From Pterobdella sp. o SKG-2022 (Eukaryota > Annelida > Clitellata > Hirudinida > Piscicolidae), in assembly GCA_964035795.1 (NCBI GenBank), contig OZ038320.1:20850589-20914588 (forward strand): 64,000 nucleotides of DNA. The letters are read 5' to 3'. Positions 57,810-64,000 of this stretch are shown one piece after another; position 1 is the stretch's first letter, and every line of letters starts with the position of its first letter. A model generated the notes under the pieces. That model had not been told where the DNA came from. It did no database searches and worked only from the letters and a program-made list of their open reading frames with translations. The translations under genes were made by a program, and so were the position numbers.

Positions 57810-60800
57810 GTGAGTCATTTTTTGAACTTAATGAGTTCATAAGTCACTCAATAATATTAATATTTTTTCAAAAGATTTATGATAAAAAGTGTTATATATG
57901 AACTGTTTCTTGTTGTATATAAAATATTTCAGTTTTAAAATTAAACTAAAGGTTATATTTCAACCAGTGTATTTAGTTTTGTAATTTTTTACATTTTATA
58001 GAACAAAATTCATCAATTGTAATATAATAAACTTTTTAATTAATTATTTCGATATTTTAAAAATAACATCATCTGAAAACTGATAATGGCATTTGGATAA
58101 AAAATCTGAGATTTTAAACTGCCATTTTTATATTAACTTCACGATACGCTAAAATTCAAAAAAATTTAAATATTTTCACATATAAAAATTCGAGCATGGT
58201 AAAACTAGCATATAACATGTACTAGGTTAGTAAAAAATCAATATTATATTGACAGAAACAAATCGATGCGAAACATAAGTGTCAGAAAGATATGATAATC
58301 TATTTACAAATTGCTAACTGCTTACTCAGTGCAACCAATACCAGAGAACATTTTTTTTTGAACTTGTGATGGGTAATTTATATAGCCTCTTAATACTTAT
58401 ATTGAAACAGAAAAATATTTATAATTTTTTATGAGTTTAGCCCTGTCATAGAACGCTAGCAAAAATGTATTTATGTATTTTAGCTATAATGTATTTATTT
58501 GAAGGTCAACCTTATAGAAAGTTATAACTACTTTTGGTGTCTTAACAAAATTATTAAATATCCCATAAACCTATGTAAAAACGTTCTGAAAATGAATTTT
58601 TGAAAATACGTTAAATTGTCTCTAAAAAGTTTCTAAATAATACAATTCTAAATTATTAAATTTAAACTTCAAAAAAATGAACAGAATACTTTTAATCATT
58701 CAAATTAACTTCCTTCAAACAGGTTCTTCAACACAGCGGCCAGATAGAGAGGTTGGCGAGGTTTTTGTGGTCTTTACCGCCTTGTGATGAAGTGAACTGC
58801 AATGAAAGTGTCCTCAAGTCCAAAGCTCTTGTCTGCTTCCATAAAGGAGATTTCAAGGAGCTTTATAGGTGAATTAATAGTTCAATATAGTTTAAATAGA
58901 AATTATGTTGAAATACAATTTCAAGTTACTAGGTTTGATTAGGAGTTTATAATAAAATGTGTTTTTTCAAGAAAAAAAAGTCTTAGCTTTTGATAAATTA
59001 TAATAGTAAGAATTACACAGTTTAATGAAAATAATTTTCTCTACATTTAATACTGTACAAAGCCTTTCTTAAAGTTTATTTCTATTAGTTCTCTTATAAA
59101 TAATGGGTGGTAATACAACAAATATATTTGTACAATACTTGGTTCAAAAAAACTATCCTTTTCGAAGTTCAAGTTTTTTCTAGTTTTGAAAAATAATATA
59201 AAAATTATTTCAATCAAATAATTTTTTATACTGAATATTTGAGTTGTTTTACCATAAGTTTCGTTTACTAATAAAAAATAAAAATTACTTTTGTAGTTTT
59301 TGATTTGCTTCTTTCAAGCTAATTAGCCAATATTTTACACCTTTTTAGGGTAATTAAAAATTTTATAAAGTTGTTTAGAAAATAATTAATTTTTCATACT
59401 TATAATTTCAACAGTATTTTAGAAAACAACAACTTTTCTCAACACAACCACCCAAAACTGCAATCTCTTTGGCTCAAAGCGCATTATTTGGAAGCTGAAA
59501 AAAATCGCGGCAGACCACTAGGTGCCGTTGGTATGTTGAATAGATGCTTCTATTTTTAATACCTGTTGAAGAAATCATTTCATGATATTGAGTTTTTTTT
59601 TTCAGTATTTCTTATAAATTTTTTGAGTTTTTAATTAATTTTGAAATGTGAAAAATTTTGAATCGCATAAATAGTTTCTCTAATTGATTTTGTACATACC
59701 CGATAATAATTTGTGTCCCATCAGGAAAGTACAGAGTGCGTAGAAAACATCCCTTACCTCGAACCATCTGGGACGGAGAGGAAACCAGTTATTGCTTTAG
59801 AGAAAGGTCAAGGCAAGTATTAAGAAACTGGTACTCTGCCAACCCCTACCCTTCCCCAAGAGACAAAAAGCAACTCGCTGAATGGACTGGACTTACAACA
59901 ATACAAGTAAATCCGATCATTAATCACTTCCTTTTGAATTAACTCAAAATAAAATTAATTTGACTAAACCTAATATGAATAAAAGCATTCGGGTTTTCGT
60001 TTTGTTTCAATTAGCGAGTTATCGTACGGCAGCCGTCTGCTAAGAAACGTTGAGTGGATTAAGGCTTATGTGATATTATCATTAATGATTTTATTTAGTT
60101 CTAGTTCAAAAATATGGCTTCTCTCTTGTTAATAAAATAGTTCTGAATTTTTTTTTAAATTTATTTCATATGCCATTCTTCTTGGCAAGGTGAGCAACTG
60201 GTTCAAGAACAGGCGCCAAAGAGACAGAGCTGCAGAAGGACAAGTTGACGACGAAAGGTTTCTAATATAATTTAGCTTTCATTGCAAAAAAAAACTTTAA
60301 ATTTACGTGAAAGTATTGAAAAATAGTTTATTGAAAAAACTTTTCAAAAACCTATTATAATTCCACGAGGCTTCCTCGTGTTCCGCTTACATTATGAGGT
60401 GATGTTTCAAAAATGCTTCGATATAATACCGGATTGGTGCAAATTTTTCTGACTTCGTAATAAAATCAAAATAGAATTTTTGTTAAATAATTTCAAAAAT
60501 CATGCTTAGAAGTTAAAAACATTTATAACAGTGATGCTCACACGGACAATGAAGAATGCACTAAAACATCTCCTAAAGCGAAAAAACCTTCTGTGGCCAA
60601 CAATTTGCCTTTCAAACCCTCAAAAGAACCTTTTTACTATCAACATGTTTTTTCAGATAACTCTTCAACAAAACAACATTTTGTGAATGTTTCATCTTAC
60701 GAATCACATGCCGAACAGCCGAGTTATGTTGTTGCAAACACGAAGTTAGACGCACCATTTTCAATTCAACATGCCTTAAACTCAACATCAGGAATAAAAA

Positions 60801-60826
60801 ATAGCTCAAAAAGTGTTTCAACTTGA
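57228..60826 (+). CDS. Six1/2: Six1/2 (sine oculis) homeobox transcription factor
   Basis: Six exons (57228-57809, 58723-58868, 59415-59530, 59725-59906, 60190-60257, 60532-60826) join in phase to 462 codons plus stop. Residues 1-182 are a Ser/Thr/Asn/Tyr-rich extension with eight threonines in a row (85-92). The SIX domain starts at [12 protein letters not shown] (183) and continues through [20 protein letters not shown] and [20 protein letters not shown] to LGAVGKYR. The homeodomain carries ETSY at positions 3-6, the signature of the Six1/2 subclass. It also has the recognition helix [13 protein letters not shown] with W48, F49, K50, N51 and R53. Six1/2 proteins bind DNA with Eyes-absent co-factors in sensory organ, muscle and head development. 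A TAA lies 9 bases before the ATG. AATAAA repeats follow near 61010-61040. Confidence 0.97.
58723..58868 (+). CDS. Six1/2: Six1/2 exon 2: SIX domain
   Basis: Acceptor TTCAAACAG, donor TATAG|GTGAAT, phase 2. [20 protein letters not shown] then [18 protein letters not shown], the helical core of the SIX domain. Confidence 0.97.
59415..59530 (+). CDS. Six1/2: Six1/2 exon 3: end of SIX domain
   Basis: Acceptor TTTCAACAG, donor GTTG|GTATGT, phase 1. [20 protein letters not shown] then [18 protein letters not shown], nearly identical to Six1/2 of other animals. Confidence 0.97.
59725..59906 (+). CDS. Six1/2: Six1/2 exon 4: homeodomain helices 1-2
   Basis: Acceptor CCCATCAG, donor ATACAA|GTAAAT, phase 0. 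[20 protein letters not shown] then [16 protein letters not shown] and [20 protein letters not shown]. The homeodomain is cut between positions 44 and 45. Confidence 0.97.
60190..60257 (+). CDS. Six1/2: Six1/2 exon 5: recognition helix
   Basis: 68 bases, acceptor TCTTGGCAAG, donor [31 protein letters not shown] then DE. Too short for ordinary ORF calling. Confidence 0.97.
60364..60380. repeat. Six1/2: Perfect 7-bp hairpin in Six intron 5
   Basis: CACGAGG-CTT-CCTCGTG lies in the 274-base intron between the recognition-helix exon and the tail exon, 107 bases after the donor. Confidence 0.85.
60532..60826 (+). CDS. Six1/2: Six1/2 exon 6: C-terminal tail
   Basis: Acceptor TTTATAACAG; the first base completes a serine. 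The 97-residue tail is polar ([37 protein letters not shown]) and ends SSKSVST and TGA. It is shorter than the tails of vertebrate Six1/2 and has no recognised motif. Confidence 0.93.
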
Positions 60827-63800
60827 ATTTAAATGATTTTATGACTCGATTGGCTCATCTATCCAGACTCTTCTCAGTGAATTTTGTAAATGAATTTTAA
60901 AAAATTGTTTCAATTAAAAAATGTGGAAAATTGAAGTTTCCCATTTTTGTGTTCATGGATTTTTTCTATGTTCTTAGCAATTTTTTTGTACTTCGAAAAT
61001 AATGAAATAATAAAAAGAAGAATAAAAAATAAATAAATCAAAGGGATTTACTTTTTCTCGTTTAAAATCTTGAATTGATAAGTTAGCTAGTTTAAGTGAA
61101 AGAGTACAGCTTCAAAGCCAAAAATTAAAAGCACATTAAAGATCAAATAGTGAAAAGCTATTTCAGAATTCCAGAAACCAAATGAGCTTTGAATTTAAAG
61201 ACTCAATTTATCATGGAAGAAAGCTTGAGACTATAAATGCAAAATGTTGACATAAAAAATGTAAGAAAATCAATGAGTGCTTCATTGAATTACAGTAATT
61301 CCTTAAAAAAATAGTGAAAAAGTTTATTATTTTCACAAACCTTTTCTAAATCATAGATCAAATTCATGAAGTTTTTCAGCAAGTTACCTTGGAAATTTTT
61401 CAGGTTCCATGATGTCATTTTGAGTCATCTTTCAGAGACTGCGTAAGACTTTTCATTTGAGGTTTTGTCAGCTGGGTGACATTTGTCAATTTTAGCCTCG
61501 CAATAATGGAGAATTCTAAAGTTTTATATCGTTAAAAGTCTATTTTTGAATCTCTAATATCCATTAAAAAATATAAGGTAATTGCACGGAATTTAGAAAA
61601 TAGATTTTAATGAAAATAATTTAAAAAGTTTATATTTTGTTGATTATACAAGCTCGAAAATACGTTTTTCATTAGACATTGTAACTGGAAGTGAGAAGAT
61701 AAAAATGAAATGTCCAAACTTTTATTCGAATCAATATATGATATAGTTGTACAATCTATAAAATATAAAGTGATCTATTTTTTTCTATTCTAGAAGAAGG
61801 ATTCAGTAAGTGATGGTTGACTTGGGGAAGATCAGAATGTGAAACTATTAACAAAGAAAAGTCAGCAGCTTTTGAGTGATTCGCTATTTTGAGTCCTTCA
61901 AAAGAACTTTCATAAGGTTTTGAATAGGACCCACAAAAATTTCATGTGTTATGAGCGGATAAAACGATCGTCAAAACAAGTATTTAAGACGGAATAATAT
62001 TAAATGATGGAAAAATTTATTCAAAATAATTTTGGTGTTTAGTGCAAACACGATGGAATAAAAATGCCAGAATCTTCTTTGAAACTACTAGAAGTAGAAG
62101 ACATTTGAGAAAAAACTTAAATTAAAAAAGCTTATTTTTCTATCTAAAAAAATGAAAAAATTAGAATATTTCAAATAATTTTATTTTCGAATAAATTTGT
62201 TGAAAAATTGGATCTTCCGGCAAGGCAATAGTTCGATACATAAATCCACAGAGACCACAAATGCCTTTGTGAGCGCAATATTACATTTAGTGCTGGTCAG
62301 CATGTAGTCCAGATCTCAATACAATAAGAACATATTAGACTAATTTATTTCTGTGGTCTTATCCGGTTGAAGACAATATTATTCAGTTATAAAATTAAAA
62401 GAAACTGTATTTTGGTCTTACGACCTAATTCTGGTTAAATAATGTAGAAAAACAAATGGAAAGTACTTTTTTTGTTGCATCGCCTTCTTTGTTGAACCCC
62501 AATAAACACATTCAATAAACTGAAGTGCAAGCGTAAGTTTAATTTCTTTATGTAAGTTTGCAGTTGATGAAAATTTCGACTCCAGCCGGGTTTTTGATGT
62601 TGTACAGCACTGTTTACAGCAAACTGATGTGCAGTTAGTTAGTCTGTTGTTGTGTGACCGATAGAATGATTATTTTTCCAGTGATGTATTTTATGTTTTC
62701 TAACCAATTTTTACCGACATTAATTTTTAAATTCTACTAGCAGTTCTAAGTTTTTTCTTAACTAATTATTTTTAAAAATATCAACTAAGCATAATTTTAT
62801 TCAACCGTTATTTTATTGTTATCCATCTCATATTAATTCTTCGAATTCTAAGTTACACCATTTACATGAATATCAATACATTCTCGAAATTTATTTTTTT
62901 TAATCTTTTCTTTCCTTCAAATGATTGTTTTTTATACAAGTTTCATGTCTTTTTAAAGGAATCGACGTATGTTTTTAAATTGTTTCTTCTTTACTCTCCA
63001 TTTTTCAACCTTTTCTTTACTTGTTTTTTTATTTATTTTTTTACATCCTAATGTTGTTTAAATGTCAATAAACAGAATTAAAACGTTGTTTCTCAGTAGA
63101 GACTTTTTATATGCCTTCAAAATTGACTGACGGTATAATTATGAAATTATTTTCGGCAAAAAGAATGATGTTAATAAACTTAGTTTATAAAAGCCATAAA
63201 GCACACTATTTAATCATAAAGTAATTGAAATTTATCATTATTTTGATTATTTTTGTTTTTATGACATACTCAGTGTCTTTTCCGGTGGGTGCATGAGTAA
63301 AAAAAACAATTTTGATTTATTTTAAAAGCTGGAGATTGTCAAAAATATAAAGAATTTTTTATAAATAGTTATAAATTGTGAAATTATTGCATTAAAACAA
63401 AAACCTATAATAAAATTTTTAAACTTCTAATCCACTAAAAGAAACCAAATAAATAGAAACTTATAGTTAAATAACTTAAATTATTCAGGTTTTGAAAATT
63501 TATTATGTAAAATAGAAGCTATAAAAACTAGAAATATGTTTACAAATTGTTAAGTTTGGTATATATAAAAATATTACAACGCACACCACACACGGAGTGG
63601 CAAGGCGCATACGGGAATCAGTATTCTTATAAGGAATACTACCCTAAAAGCTTGAAGCAAATGAATTCAACAATTTTCATCCCAATATTTTATAAATTAA
63701 TTAGATTAATAATATCTAGGTAATGTTTTTGAATGTTTTTCAAGTCTTTCTTATGTTATGATCTTGAATAAATTTAGAAATCTTTATTAGCATTATGTAT

Positions 63801-64000
63801 CAGACACGCCTGGAACTTTAATGGACCAAATCAATACTACTACCAATATAAGAATTTCTAAAATTACATCCTTTTGATTATCATTTAATTCAACTTAAAA
63901 ATAAAAAAATAGACTGTTTAAAAATGGCTAGTGAGTGTATAGAAAACATTTATGGAAACTTTAGACTTTAATTCAAAATTTTTAGAAATTACATAATTAA
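60827..64000. other. 3' flank of the Six gene and AT-rich intergenic DNA
   Basis: AATAAA-type signals cluster at 61008-61040 (for example 61021-61026), 200 bases after the stop. They are the likely polyadenylation site. No further gene is recognised. A GC-raised patch at 62490-62660 has AATAAA twice but no open frame of note. A 21-bp inverted repeat lies at 63620-63640. Confidence 0.45.
63620..63640. repeat. 21-bp inverted repeat
   Basis: AGTATTC-TTATAAG-GAATACT: perfect 7-bp arms around a 7-base centre. It sits beside a GC-raised stretch (63578-63617). Confidence 0.85.

Noticed and set aside
1..64000. CRISPR arrays, bacterial operons, rRNA genes
   Set aside because: No regularly spaced repeats, no Shine-Dalgarno-led gene series and no rRNA signature were seen; the sequence is eukaryotic.

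Overview
The window is AT-rich DNA from an invertebrate, bilaterian-type animal. It has spliced genes with GT-AG introns, two APE-type non-LTR retrotransposon remnants, and no operons or bacterial gene starts. The phylum cannot be fixed from the sequence. Most single open frames are short and uninformative. The genes become visible only when short exons are joined and splice phases are checked.

Layout: 1-16949 holds no gene I can recognise, except a decayed tRNA-Ile-like sequence on the minus strand at 10608-10680. 16950-20650 is a decayed LINE with an A/C-rich, G-poor sense strand, a 2A-like peptide in its leader frame, a broken endonuclease, a reverse transcriptase with YADD, and a CCHC-like C-terminus. 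A perfect 42-bp palindrome (23625-23666) sits just upstream of the first recognised exon of an immunoglobulin-superfamily gene (plus strand, six phase-compatible exons, 23707-37200, three Ig domains). Its signal-peptide and membrane exons were not found; two downstream open exons (38575-38670, 39749-39844) may be its cytoplasmic tail. 39845-45887 has only small repeats and hairpins.

A compact gene pair follows. An unrecognised minus-strand gene of five exons (45888-46848) is divergent from a complete five-exon ZNF511-type C2H2 zinc-finger gene (47555-48822). They share about 0.7 kb of spacer containing a YY1-like AAGATGGCGG. At 49324-51004 lies a 5'-truncated, internally deleted RTE-like LINE. 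51005-57227 is intergenic, with a CpG-dense element that can fold as a three-way junction (53122-53176).

The best-supported gene is a Six1/2 (sine oculis) homeobox gene at 57228-60826. It has six exons, an intact SIX domain, a homeodomain with the ETSY signature, and an unusually long N-terminal extension with a poly-threonine run. 60827-64000 holds its probable polyadenylation region and no further recognised gene. The genes do not form one pathway: they are a developmental transcription factor, a zinc-finger protein, a cell-surface or secreted Ig protein and one orphan.
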